Positions 31,324 to 39,617 are shown, numbered from the stretch's first letter. The stretch is 64,000 nt of DNA from JAODBQ01 sp047602055 (GCA_047602055.1 JASGIG010000001.1:1550001-1614000), one strand, 5' to 3'. Notes: generated by a model from the sequence alone, not told the origin. Translations and numbers: made by a program.

Positions 31324-32541
31324 TCAGGTGACCGGCACGCCGTCGAGCAGCGTCGCCCAGGCGGCGGGGCCGAGGGCGTAGGCATCGGTCGAGCCGCTGA
31401 CGAACCGTCGATGCAGCGACGGCGAGATCAGCGACATCACCGCGGCGGCGACGGTCGGCGCGGTGCCGCGCCAGTTGCCGCGCAGCGGGGTGAGCTCCTC
31501 GGTGCTGGCCTCGTAGGCGCCGCGGTGCCGGAGCGCGGCGAACGCCTCGCGAGCGACGGCGCGGCGGGTGCCGGTGCGATCGGCGGTGCCGAGCACGGCG
31601 AGCAGGGTCTGGTGGGTGCGCACGCCGGGACGGCTCGGCCGTTGGCGAGTCGGGGTGCCCCCGGTGGCCAGCTCGACCAGCGGGCCGACGAGGTCGACGC
31701 CGCTCGCCGCCGCGTTGGCCGGCTCGACGAGGCGGGGGTTGACGTCGATGACGAGGGGACCGTCGGCCGCGAGGATCACGTCGGCCGACAGCGCGCCGTG
31801 CCAGCCGAGGCCGGTGCCGAGGCGTGAGATCGACTCGACGGCATCGGGGCGGTCGAGGCTGCGCTTGTGGCTGGCGCCGCCGCCGATGCCCTCGCGGACG
31901 CGTTCGTTGACGTGGGCGGCGACGAGGCGGCCATGGTCGAAGACGGCCTGGACCATGGCCAGCGGCCCATCGGCCGGCTCCTGGGCGAGGATCGGGCCGT
32001 CGGTGAGGCGACCTTCGGCGCGCCAGGTGGCGATCAGTGCGGTCAGCTCGGCGGCCGACGAGACACGTTGCACGCCACTGGAGGCCGTCGCCACCGGCAG
32101 CTTGGCGAACACGGGGTATCGCTCGACCTCGTCGACGCCGGTGACGACCGACGACGGCGGTTGGGGCACGCCGAGGCGGTCGAGCGTCGCCCTCGCGGTG
32201 ACCTTGTCGAACACGGCGGCGAACGCGTCGAAGTCGGGGACGACGGTGCGGATGCCGGCGGCGGCGAGCCGATCGGCATGGCGGGACAGAACGGCGACCT
32301 GCTCCTGGGTCGGTAGGAGGACGTCGTAGCCGTCGCCGTATGCGGCGATCGCCGCCTCGAGCCACGCGTCGGGACCGTCAGCCGCTCGCGGCACCAGGTG
32401 GACCCGGTGCACCGTGCGAGTCAGGCCGCACACGCACAGCCGGTCCGGGGTGAGCACGCCGACGCGGTGACCGGCCTGGTGGAGGAGGCGGGCGGCCTGG
32501 CGTGAGGCCAGGCCGCAGCCGTCGGAGAGGAGCACGTTCAT
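31324..32541 (-). CDS. ATP-grasp domain protein, carboxylate-amine ligase-like
   Basis: 405 aa. An N-terminal nucleotide-fold domain (MNVLLSDGCGLASRQAARLL) precedes an ATP-grasp fold: pre-ATP-grasp TVVPDFDAFAAVFDKVTARATLDRLGVPQP, lysine-bearing strand YPVFAKLPVATASSGV, and metal-binding LVIDVNPRLVEPANAA. ATP-grasp enzymes join a carboxylate to an amine or thiol through an acyl-phosphate. No partner biosynthetic genes are nearby, so the substrate is unknown. The start is the ATG at 32541, directly next to a palindromic operator and divergent from a TetR gene, so it is most likely induced when that repressor is released. Confidence 0.78.
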   Translation of the reverse strand: MNVLLSDGCGLASRQAARLLHQAGHRVGVLTPDRLCVCGLTRTVHRVHLVPRAADGPDAWLEAAIAAYGDGYDVLLPTQEQVAVLSRHADRLAAAGIRTVVPDFDAFAAVFDKVTARATLDRLGVPQPPSSVVTGVDEVERYPVFAKLPVATASSGVQRVSSAAELTALIATWRAEGRLTDGPILAQEPADGPLAMVQAVFDHGRLVAAHVNERVREGIGGGASHKRSLDRPDAVESISRLGTGLGWHGALSADVILAADGPLVIDVNPRLVEPANAAASGVDLVGPLVELATGGTPTRQRPSRPGVRTHQTLLAVLGTADRTGTRRAVAREAFAALRHRGAYEASTEELTPLRGNWRGTAPTVAAAVMSLISPSLHRRFVSGSTDAYALGPAAWATLLDGVPVT

Positions 32542-32548
32542 GACGTAA

Positions 32549-32576
32549 GTATACGACATATGTTTATGTTGTCTAC
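32549..32576. promoter_or_regulatory. TetR-type operator between ATP-grasp and TetR genes
   Basis: Imperfect inverted repeat with halves GTATACGACAT and ATGTTGTCTAC (9 of 11 positions complementary) around a 6-nt spacer, inside an AT-rich island in otherwise GC-rich DNA. It lies 7 bp from the ATP-grasp start and 33 bp from the TetR start, as expected for autoregulation and control of the divergent gene. Confidence 0.72.
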
Positions 32577-32609
32577 TTTGTCGTCGTCCAGCAGTGGCAA
32601 GCTGTGCGG

Positions 32610-33161
32610 ATGGCTCGTCCCCGGCGCATCGATCGCGACGCGATCCTCGCCGCGAGCCTCGACGTCGCCGATGCGGTCGGCGTCGACCGTCTGACCATGC
32701 AGGCCGTCGCCGAGCGGCTGGGGGTGACGCCGATGGCGCTGTACCGGCACGTCGCCGACAAGGCGGACCTGCTCGACGGCGTGGTCGAGCGCCTGCTCGG
32801 CGAGATCGAGCCACCCGACGAGTCGCTGCCGCCGGCCGAGCAGCTGACGGCGATCGGTCAGGCGGTGCGCCGCCTCGCCCGCCGGCACCCGACCGTCTTC
32901 CCGCTGCTGCTCCAGCGACCCGCCACCACGCCCGCGGCGCGCCGGGCGCGTGACACCGTCGTCGAGCTGCTCGGCGCGATGGGCGTCCCCGACGATCGCG
33001 TCGCCCAGGGCGAGCGGGTGATCAGCACGCTGATCCTCGGCTTCGCGGCCAGCGAGGCCGCCGGCCGGTTCCGCCGCCACACCCGCAAGCAGATCGACGC
33101 CGACTACGCCCTCGTCGAAGCCACCGTCACCCACCTCATCGCCGACCTCGCCGCGCCATGA
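32610..33161 (+). CDS. TetR-family transcriptional regulator (TetR_C_1-like)
   Basis: 183 aa. N-terminal HTH: RDAILAASLDVADAVGVDRLTMQAVAERLGVTPMALYRHVADKADLLDGV. The helical C-domain resembles the TetR_C_1 group that binds small drugs. The ATG at 32610 is preferred over an in-frame GTG six bases earlier. It is divergent from the ATP-grasp gene across the palindrome at 32549, its probable binding site. Confidence 0.87.
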   Translation: MARPRRIDRDAILAASLDVADAVGVDRLTMQAVAERLGVTPMALYRHVADKADLLDGVVERLLGEIEPPDESLPPAEQLTAIGQAVRRLARRHPTVFPLLLQRPATTPAARRARDTVVELLGAMGVPDDRVAQGERVISTLILGFAASEAAGRFRRHTRKQIDADYALVEATVTHLIADLAAP

Positions 33162-33165
33162 GCGG

Positions 33166-33762
33166 TCACGCGACGATCCCGGCCAGGAGGCGGTAGAGGA
33201 TCGGGCCGACCTCGGCGCGGGCCGCGTCGGTGTCGGCTGCCAACGCGACGTGCAGGGCCGCCTCGTCGAGGGCGCCGATGAGGATGCGGGCCAGCGGTTC
33301 CACCGGCTGGCGGGCGATCACGCCGGCGTCCATCAGCTCGGTCAGGAGCGACGTCACCAGGCCGAGGCCATAGCTCATGCCCAGGCTGCGCCAGCGCTCG
33401 TAGCCGAGCACCGCCGGGCCATCGAGCAGCGCGATGCGGCGCACCTCGGGTTCGACGCTCGCCGCCAGCCAGGCATCGGCACCGGCACGCAGCAGCGTCA
33501 GCGGGTCCTCGGCCGGGGCGTCGGCCACCGCGCCGATCAGTCGCTCGGTGAGGTCGGTCTCGACGGCCTCGAACACCGCGGCGAACAGGTCGGCCTTGTC
33601 GGCGAAGTGGTGGTACAGGGCGCCACGGGTGACGCCGGCGGCCTGGACGATCTCCTCGGTGCCGACGTCGGCGTAGCCGCGCTCGGCCCACAGCCGCCGG
33701 GCCGCGGCGACGAGCGCGGCGCGCGTGGCCGCGGTTCGATCGACCTGGCGACGACGTGTCAC
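33166..33762 (-). CDS. TetR-family transcriptional regulator
   Basis: 198 aa. HTH: RAALVAAARRLWAERGYADVGTEEIVQAAGVTRGALYHHFADKADLFAAVF, then a ligand-binding helical domain. The GTG at 33762 is used because AAGGG lies four bases upstream; the GTG one codon earlier is equally possible. It is convergent with the preceding TetR gene (4-bp gap) and divergent from the hydrolase at 33805, with a palindrome between the two starts. Confidence 0.87.
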   Translation of the reverse strand: MTRRRQVDRTAATRAALVAAARRLWAERGYADVGTEEIVQAAGVTRGALYHHFADKADLFAAVFEAVETDLTERLIGAVADAPAEDPLTLLRAGADAWLAASVEPEVRRIALLDGPAVLGYERWRSLGMSYGLGLVTSLLTELMDAGVIARQPVEPLARILIGALDEAALHVALAADTDAARAEVGPILYRLLAGIVA

Positions 33763-33796
33763 CACGCCCTTGACTTCCGTACAGTCCGTATGTAAC

Positions 33797-33817
33797 TTGC
33801 AGACATGCTGTATGCAA
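33797..33817. promoter_or_regulatory. TetR-type operator overlapping a start codon
   Basis: Inverted repeat TTGCAGACA-tgc-TGTATGCAA (8 of 9 positions pair) in a short AT-rich stretch between divergent TetR (33762) and hydrolase (33805) genes. The ATG of the hydrolase lies inside the palindrome, so repressor binding there would block early transcription. Confidence 0.65.
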
Positions 33818-34734
33818 ACGTAACCGACGCGGCCGAGCGGATCGTGACCACGTCCGCCGGCGAGCTGCGCGTCCGTGTCGTCGGGCCGAAGGATGCCGCG
33901 ACGCCACCCGTGGTCTTCGTCCACGGCTTCCTGGTCGACAGCACGCTGTGGGACGGCGTCGCCGAGCGCCTGGCGGCGGCCGGCGTGACGTCGTACCTCG
34001 TCGACTGGCCGCTCGGCAGCCACCGGACGCCGATGTCGCCCGACGCCGCGCTGTCGCCGCAGGCCGTGGCCGACCTGATCGACGAGGTGCTGGCCACGCT
34101 CGGCCTCGACGACGTGACGCTGGTCGGCAACGACACCGGCGGGGCGATCTGCCAGCTGCTCGTCGCCAGCCATCCTGCGCGCATCGGCCGGCTCGTGCTG
34201 ACCAACTGCGACGCGTTCGACAACTTCCCGCCGAAGGCGTTCGTCCCGCTGTTCGCCGCGGCCCGCCACCCGCTCCTCACCAGGGCGCTGCTCGCCCCGA
34301 TGGGTCTACGCCCGCTGCGCCACTCGCCGATGGCCTTCGGCATGCTGCTGCGCAAGCCGCGCGACGCCGCGCTGACCGAGGGGTGGATCTCCCCGGCGCG
34401 CCACGATGCGCGCATCCGCGACGACATCGCCCGCTTCGCCCGCGGCCTCGACCGCCGCTGCCTGGTCGACGCCGAGGCGGCGTTGGCCCGCTTCACGCGG
34501 CCCGTGCGGATCGTGTGGGGCGCGAAGGACCGCAACTTCGGCATCGGCACGGCGCGGCGCCTCGCCGAGCTGTTCCCGGCTGCCGAGCTGATCGAGGTCC
34601 CCGGCGTGTCGACGTTCGTGCCCGTCGACGCCCCCGACGCCGTCGCCGCGGCGATCCTCGACGTGCAGGGTCAGAGCAGCGCGGCCAACGCGGCCGCGGC
34701 CCGCGCCGCACCGTCGGTGGCCACCGGCAGGTAG
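33805..34734 (+). CDS. Alpha/beta-hydrolase with Asp nucleophile elbow
   Basis: 309 aa. It has HGF oxyanion motif and nucleophile elbow GNDTGG with Asp at residue 110, the arrangement of haloalkane dehalogenases and epoxide hydrolases. The acid member may be in WGAKDRNFG. At the usual position of the catalytic histidine the sequence is GVSTFVPVD, with no His. Either a related branch uses another residue or the enzyme is altered; I would not name the reaction. It is divergent from a TetR gene with a shared operator and is probably induced by its ligand. Its last 64 bp overlap, tail to tail, the gene on the other strand. Confidence 0.8.
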   Translation: MLYANVTDAAERIVTTSAGELRVRVVGPKDAATPPVVFVHGFLVDSTLWDGVAERLAAAGVTSYLVDWPLGSHRTPMSPDAALSPQAVADLIDEVLATLGLDDVTLVGNDTGGAICQLLVASHPARIGRLVLTNCDAFDNFPPKAFVPLFAAARHPLLTRALLAPMGLRPLRHSPMAFGMLLRKPRDAALTEGWISPARHDARIRDDIARFARGLDRRCLVDAEAALARFTRPVRIVWGAKDRNFGIGTARRLAELFPAAELIEVPGVSTFVPVDAPDAVAAAILDVQGQSSAANAAAARAAPSVATGR

Positions 34735-36776
34735 TCGATCTCGCGGCGCAGCTCGTCGGCGATGATCTGCGCGAGGTGGTCCGGGTCGGCGGTCTCCGGG
34801 TAGTCGACCCGGCGGCCGCCGCCGTAGCGCTGCAGCCGGTGGTGGACGTGGAAGTGCTGCTCGAAGTGGTGCTGCAGCGGCACGTAGACGAACGGCCGGC
34901 GGTTGGCGACCAGCTCCATCGTCGTCGTCAGCCCACCGTGGACGACGGCGAGGTCGCACGCCGCCAGCTGGCGGTACAGGTCCGGGACGAAGCGGTGCAC
35001 ACGAACGCCGCGCCGGCGGGGGAGCGCGGCCGGATCGAGTCGCGGCCCGGCGACGACCTCGAAGCGCAGGTTGCCGACGAGGCGCCGCGCCGCGGGCACG
35101 GCGTCGAGCACCCGGCGGAGCAGGTCGCCGCCGACGCCGGAGCCGCCGACCGTCACGAGGCAGACCAGCTCGTCGGGCCGGTAGCCGAGCTCGGCGCGGA
35201 CACGCTCGCGATCGGCGACCTCGAGCGGATCGAACCCGGTGACGTACCCGGCGAAGTCGAAGTTGGCCTCGGTCCACTCCCGGATCCCGGGCAGGTCGGC
35301 GCCGAACGTGTCGGGCACGACGTCGTCCGGGTCGCCGACGAAGATCGACGCGTCACGCAGCCGCCGGTAGCGCTGGCGCTGCTCGATCATCTCCAGGTTG
35401 TAGTCGGCGGTCAACGCCGCCTCGGCGGGCCCGCCGTCGGCCATCGGCAGCCAGCCGACGAAGTCGGTCATCCACGCGTAGGCGAACCGCTTCAGCTCGG
35501 GGTTCTCGTGGAGGAGGTGGTCGACGTCCCACGCCTCGTCGCCGACGACGAGGTCGTAGTGGCCGTCGCTGACGACGTCGTCGAAGACCATGAAGTTGTT
35601 GACGAGGATCTCGTCCATCCGGCGGATCGCCTGGAACGCATGGAGGTCGTGCTCGCCGGCCTCGGCCTCGATGTGCGCCGACTCGTTGACGAGCAGCCGC
35701 GACGCCGGATGGACCTGCTCGCCACGGCGTTCGAGGACGACGGTCACCGGGTGCTGGGCGAGCCAGTCGATCTGCACGTCGGCCTGCAGCTTGCGCAGCT
35801 CGTCGGCGATCGCCGCGTCGCGCCGGGCGTGGCCGAGCCCGATCGGCGACGACAGGTACAGCACCCGCTTGGCGCGACGGTGGGCCGGCGTCCAGCTCGA
35901 CCGACGCGGCCGCGGGTGGAGGCGGTCGACGAACTGCTCGATCAACCGGTTGACGCGCACCGGATCGCGGCCGTGCGGGCCGTGGCCGCTGCCGGGCAGG
36001 GTGACGAGCTCGCCGCCGGTCAGCTCGGCGAGGGCGACCCCGCCGTCGTAGGGGCGGATGCGGTCCTCGGTCCCGTGGATCACCAGGACCGGCGCGACGA
36101 CCCGGCGGCAGACGTCGGCGAACTGCTCGCGCCCGCAGGCCGTCTGCCCGATGGTCGCGTCGATCAGCACCGACGGCGGGACCTCCAGCCCCCACTCGAC
36201 GCAGTCCTCGATCTGCTTGGTGGAGTGCGGCTCGGGGAACATCTGGGCGAAGAAGAACTCGAGGAAGTCGCGGTAGTCGCGCTCCCAGTGGAAGCGGTTG
36301 TACTTCGCCCATCCCTCGGCGGTGTCGAGCGGTGCGTCGAACGGATGGACCCGGCGCTCCGGGTGCCCAGGCGTCAACGGCACCGCTGGGCAGATCGACA
36401 CGAGGCCGCTGACCCGCTCGGGGTGATCGGCGGCGTACTGGACCGTCCACGTCGTCCCGCACGACAGGCCGACGAGCACGGCGCGCTCGACGCCGGTTGC
36501 ATCGAGCACGGCGCCGAGGTCGGCGGCGAACTCGAGGTGGGTGTACGCCTCGGCGCCGATCGGCGCGTCGCTCAGCCCGCTGCCACGACCGTCGAACGCG
36601 ATCACCCGGAAGCGGCGGGCGAGGTGCGGCACCTGCAGCTTCCAGAACCGTGACGGGATGATCGACCACGTCGGGGCGAGCAGCACGGTGACGTCACCGT
36701 CGCCGAACGACTCCCAGTGGATGCGCACGCCGTCGCGCTCGACGAAGCCGCTGTCGTCGGGCTCGCGGGCGCGCAT
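34671..36776 (-). CDS. Alpha/beta-hydrolase fused to a GT-B glycosyltransferase-like domain
   Basis: 701 aa. Residues 1-290 form an alpha/beta-hydrolase with nucleophile elbow GLSCGT (Ser105), acid in HGTEDR (Asp238) and base in GSGHG (His265). Residues from about 303 on are a MurG/UGT-like domain: RVLYLSSPIGLGHARRDAAI, then FVGDPDDVVPDTFG, VTVGGSGVGGDLLRR and CDLAVVHGGLTTTMELVANRRPFVYVPLQ, the nucleotide-sugar site. A single enzyme may hydrolyse and glycosylate a related small molecule, but this is inference. It follows a TetR gene by 3 bp on the same strand, so repressor and enzyme form one operon; the 3' end overlaps the hydrolase at 33805. Confidence 0.83.
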   Translation of the reverse strand: MRAREPDDSGFVERDGVRIHWESFGDGDVTVLLAPTWSIIPSRFWKLQVPHLARRFRVIAFDGRGSGLSDAPIGAEAYTHLEFAADLGAVLDATGVERAVLVGLSCGTTWTVQYAADHPERVSGLVSICPAVPLTPGHPERRVHPFDAPLDTAEGWAKYNRFHWERDYRDFLEFFFAQMFPEPHSTKQIEDCVEWGLEVPPSVLIDATIGQTACGREQFADVCRRVVAPVLVIHGTEDRIRPYDGGVALAELTGGELVTLPGSGHGPHGRDPVRVNRLIEQFVDRLHPRPRRSSWTPAHRRAKRVLYLSSPIGLGHARRDAAIADELRKLQADVQIDWLAQHPVTVVLERRGEQVHPASRLLVNESAHIEAEAGEHDLHAFQAIRRMDEILVNNFMVFDDVVSDGHYDLVVGDEAWDVDHLLHENPELKRFAYAWMTDFVGWLPMADGGPAEAALTADYNLEMIEQRQRYRRLRDASIFVGDPDDVVPDTFGADLPGIREWTEANFDFAGYVTGFDPLEVADRERVRAELGYRPDELVCLVTVGGSGVGGDLLRRVLDAVPAARRLVGNLRFEVVAGPRLDPAALPRRRGVRVHRFVPDLYRQLAACDLAVVHGGLTTTMELVANRRPFVYVPLQHHFEQHFHVHHRLQRYGGGRRVDYPETADPDHLAQIIADELRREIDYLPVATDGAARAAAALAALL

Positions 36777-36779
36777 CGC

Positions 36780-37409
36780 TCACGTCCTCTTCCGCGGCTT
36801 GCCGTTCGACCGTGGCTGCTCCTCGACGGTGCGGATCAGCTCGGCGACGCGTCGCAGGCTGGCGCGGATCGGCAGCTGATGCCGGTCGAATCCGAGCAGC
36901 AGCAGCGCCTCGGAGCCGATGAACACGTTGCCGATCAGCGCGGCGACCTCGGCCGGCTGGAACGGCCCGAGGCCACCGAGCCGTTCGGCCGCCTCCGTGG
37001 CCACCTCGGTGAGCAGTTCGTACCAGCCGGCCAGCACGCCCCGTGCCGCTTCGGCGATCTCCGGGTTGGACCAGCCGGCGGCGATCATCTCCTGCAGGAC
37101 GCGAACGAAGCCGCTCTCCAGGTCGTCCTCCAGGAAGTCGCAGGCCTGCTCGTAGCGGCGCCACAGCGGGACGTCCTGCCCGTACATCTGCGTCTGGCGG
37201 GCCAGCCGGCGGCGGTTCTCCGACTCGAGCAGGGCGAGGACCATCGCCCCCTTCGAGCCGAAGTGGTAGTGGACCTGCGACAGCGGCACACCCGCCTCCT
37301 GGGCCACCTTGCGCGTCGACAGCCCGGCGTACCCGTCGACCAGCAGCCTGGCGCGGGCCGCGGCGAGGATCGAGGTGGCCGTGTCGGACTCCGCCGCCGC
37401 TGACCTCAC
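36780..37409 (-). CDS. TetR-family transcriptional regulator
   Basis: 209 aa. HTH: SILAAARARLLVDGYAGLSTRKVAQEAGVPLSQVHYHFGSKGAMVLALL, then a helical regulatory domain and a basic C-terminus. The GTG start has an excellent ribosome-binding site (AAGGAGG). It leads the operon with the hydrolase-glycosyltransferase fusion. Two strong palindromes with GGTCG...CGACC cores lie in the 136-bp gap to the divergent OsmC gene and are its likely operators, so it probably controls both sides. Confidence 0.88.
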   Translation of the reverse strand: MRSAAAESDTATSILAAARARLLVDGYAGLSTRKVAQEAGVPLSQVHYHFGSKGAMVLALLESENRRRLARQTQMYGQDVPLWRRYEQACDFLEDDLESGFVRVLQEMIAAGWSNPEIAEAARGVLAGWYELLTEVATEAAERLGGLGPFQPAEVAALIGNVFIGSEALLLLGFDRHQLPIRASLRRVAELIRTVEEQPRSNGKPRKRT

Positions 37410-37429
37410 ATGTCCTCCTTCGATGTTGG

Positions 37430-37441
37430 TCGGTCGACCGA
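37430..37441. promoter_or_regulatory. Palindrome TCGGTCGACCGA, probable TetR operator 1
   Basis: Perfect 12-bp inverted repeat 20 bp upstream of the TetR start at 37409. Its right half (TCGACCGAA) is the same as the right half of the palindrome at 37522, so one regulator probably binds both. Confidence 0.65.
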
Positions 37442-37521
37442 AACGGAGTCTTGTTCAGACGTCACTCACTGTCAACTACTGCACGAAAGGGCATTGACAT
37501 TGCCTGCGAGTCGCGTGCATT

Positions 37522-37541
37522 GTTCGGTCGATCGACCGAAC
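37522..37541. promoter_or_regulatory. 20-bp perfect palindrome, probable TetR operator 2
   Basis: GTTCGGTCGATCGACCGAAC is self-complementary over 20 bp. It lies just upstream of the OsmC start at 37546 in the TetR/OsmC divergent gap, 92 bp from operator 1. The position would let the regulator block the OsmC-methyltransferase-OsmC genes. Confidence 0.75.
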
Positions 37542-37545
37542 GAAG

Positions 37546-38091
37546 ATGGGACGTGAAGGCATGGATGAGGAGATCGCTGGAGCGATCGAGCGGTTGGAAC
37601 GAGCGTTGGCCACCCGGCCGGGCTTCGGGGTGGGGACGGCGCGGTCGGTCACCACGCTCGACGGTGGCCTGCGCTGCACCACCGAGGACGGGCCGTGGCG
37701 GATCGAGGCCGACCTGCCCGAGCGGCTCGGCGGCGATGGCACCGCGCCGTCGCCGAGCGCGCTGGTGCGCGCCGCCCTCGGCAGCTGCATGGCGATGAGC
37801 TACCGGCTGCGCGCCGCTCGCCACGGCGTCCCGCTGCGCTCGCTGCGCGTCCTCGTCGAGACGGACGCCGCCGTAGCCGGGATGCTGCTCGCCGACTCGC
37901 CCGAACGCCCCGGGTTCAGCGCCGTGCGCTGCCGGGTGGAGATCGACAGCCCGGCGCCCGTCGCCGACGTGATGCGCGTGCTCGACGAGGGCGACCGGCT
38001 CAGCCCGGTGCTCGACGACCTCGTGCGGCCGGCCTCCGTCGAGCGCACGGTGGCGATCACGGACGGCGTCGCTGCCGGCGAGGTGGCCTGA
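37546..38091 (+). CDS. OsmC family protein
   Basis: 181 aa. The OsmC core is visible in ALVRAALGSCMAMSYRLRAARHGVPLRSLRVLVETD, with the conserved cysteine at residue 81 and a second cysteine in SAVRCRVEID. OsmC/Ohr proteins reduce organic hydroperoxides or act as thiol-dependent carriers. The first ATG directly follows operator 2; an ATG at 37561 is an alternative start. It overlaps the methyltransferase start by one base (TGATG), so the two are translated together. Confidence 0.85.
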   Translation: MGREGMDEEIAGAIERLERALATRPGFGVGTARSVTTLDGGLRCTTEDGPWRIEADLPERLGGDGTAPSPSALVRAALGSCMAMSYRLRAARHGVPLRSLRVLVETDAAVAGMLLADSPERPGFSAVRCRVEIDSPAPVADVMRVLDEGDRLSPVLDDLVRPASVERTVAITDGVAAGEVA

Positions 38092-38906
38092 TGGAGGCCA
38101 AGCTGATGCGTCGGGTGCAGCGCGCCGGCTGGGACCGCGCCGCGTCGACCTACGAGCGGTCCTGGGGGACGCAGTTGCAGCCGGCGACCGATGCGCTGCT
38201 CGCCGCAGCGGCCGTCCAGCCGGACGAGCGGGTCGTCGACGTCGCCTGCGGGACCGGTCTCGTCACCCTGGCTGTGGCCCGGCAGGCCGGGCCACACGGT
38301 TCGGTGCTGGCCACCGACATCTCGCCGAAGATGATCGAGATCGTCGCCTGCCGGGCAGCCACCGCCGGGCTGGCCAACGTCGAGGCGCAGATCGTCGGCG
38401 CCGAGGCGCTGGACGTCGAGGACGGTCGCGACGTCGCGCTGTGCGCGCTCGGGCTGATGTACGTGCCCGAACCCGTCGAGGCGTTGCGGCGCATGCACGG
38501 CGCCCTGCGACCCGGCGGCCGCGTCGTCGCATCGGTCTGGGGTGAGCGGCGCAACTGCGGCTGGGCCGGGATCTTCCCGATCGTCGACGCCCGCGTCAGC
38601 TCCGACGTGTGCCCCCTGTTCTTCGCCCTCGGCGCGCCCGGTGCCCTGGGTGCCGCACTCGGTCGCGCCGGGTTCGTCGACGTGCACGATCAGCGGCTCG
38701 CCGTCGACCTCGTCTACGCCGACGCCGCCGACGCGCTCGCTGCGGCGTTCGACGGCGGGCCGGTCGCACTCGCCGCCTCTCGCTTCGACCCGGCGACGCG
38801 GCGCGGCGCCGAGGCCGAGTACCTCGCCTCGATCCTCACCTACGCCGACGGACCCGGCTACCGGGTGCCGGGCGAGTTCGTCGTCGCCACCGCCCGTCGT
38901 CCCTGA
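38091..38906 (+). CDS. Class I SAM-dependent methyltransferase
   Basis: 271 aa. SAM-binding motif I is VVDVACGTGLVTLAVA, followed by ATDISPKMIEI (acidic motif II region) and ALGLMYVPEPVEALRRMHGALRPGGRVVASVWG, typical of the Methyltransf_11/25 group acting on small molecules. The substrate is unknown. Start ATG at 38091 shares a base with the stop of the OsmC gene. Lying between two OsmC genes, it probably works on the same compound or stress. Confidence 0.88.
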   Translation: MEAKLMRRVQRAGWDRAASTYERSWGTQLQPATDALLAAAAVQPDERVVDVACGTGLVTLAVARQAGPHGSVLATDISPKMIEIVACRAATAGLANVEAQIVGAEALDVEDGRDVALCALGLMYVPEPVEALRRMHGALRPGGRVVASVWGERRNCGWAGIFPIVDARVSSDVCPLFFALGAPGALGAALGRAGFVDVHDQRLAVDLVYADAADALAAAFDGGPVALAASRFDPATRRGAEAEYLASILTYADGPGYRVPGEFVVATARRP

Positions 38907-38954
38907 CGGCCCCGAGATCCCATCACCACCACAACCAACAAGGGAGCACCAACC

Positions 38955-39509
38955 ATGAGCATCACCGACACCCCCGTCGACAACGGCGTCAACACCGAGG
39001 CCCTGCTCGCGGCCCGCGAAGCGCTCAGCGCCGCGCCGGCCGCCGCCGAGTTCACCTGGCGGGCCACCAGCCGCTGGGTTCACGGCACGCACTCGACCAC
39101 GACCGTCGACGGCTTCGCCGGGCTCGGCCAGGAGCATCAGCACCGCCAGACGTTCACGTTCCTCGCCGACCACCCCGAGTGCTTCGCGTCCGAGGACCGC
39201 GGCGCCACGCCGGTCGAGATCGCCCTGTCGGCGCTCGGGGCCTGCCTGACCGCCGGCGTCGCTGCCGTCGCCCAGCAGCGCCAGATCCAGCTGCGCTCGG
39301 TCACCGCCCACCTGCAGGGGACGTTGAACGTCCTCGGGATCCTCGGTGCCGACCCCGACGTCCGCAACGGGTTCGATGCCGTCGAGGTCCGCTTCGAGAT
39401 CGACGCCGACGCGTCACCCGAGGACCTTCGCGCCGTCGTCGCCCAATCGCAGAAGCGCTCGGCGGTCTTCGACATCTTCACCAACCCCACCAACATCACC
39501 GTTGTCTGA
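38955..39509 (+). CDS. OsmC family protein (second copy)
   Basis: 184 aa, clearly diverged from the OsmC at 37546 and not a recent duplicate. Cysteines are at 76 (HPECFASEDRG) and 97 (ALGACLTAGVAAVAQQRQIQLRSV); the C-terminus has QSQKRSAVFD. AGGGAG stands about 9 bases before the ATG (in CAAGGGAGCACCAACC), a clear ribosome-binding site. It is followed immediately by a copy of the dispersed post-stop element. Confidence 0.87.
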   Translation: MSITDTPVDNGVNTEALLAAREALSAAPAAAEFTWRATSRWVHGTHSTTTVDGFAGLGQEHQHRQTFTFLADHPECFASEDRGATPVEIALSALGACLTAGVAAVAQQRQIQLRSVTAHLQGTLNVLGILGADPDVRNGFDAVEVRFEIDADASPEDLRAVVAQSQKRSAVFDIFTNPTNITVV

Positions 39510-39585
39510 TCGTGCTCGGTCGCAGCCAAGCTGCTCCCTTCGCCTGCCGTGCTCGCCGCCTCCGCTGCGCTTCGGCACTCGCCGC
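39510..39585 (+). repeat. Post-stop dispersed element, copy C
   Basis: Starts at the base after the OsmC stop. Hairpin GCAGC-CAA-GCTGC is at 39522-39534. The core ends with CACTCGCCGC. The opening sequence ATCGTGCTCGGTCGC (39509 on) occurs again at 39615, 106 bp later, at the probable start of the monooxygenase gene, mirroring the tandem arrangement at 6327-6535. Confidence 0.88.
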
Positions 39586-39617
39586 GTGTTGAGCGAGTGG
39601 TGAGGTCGAGCCGCATC

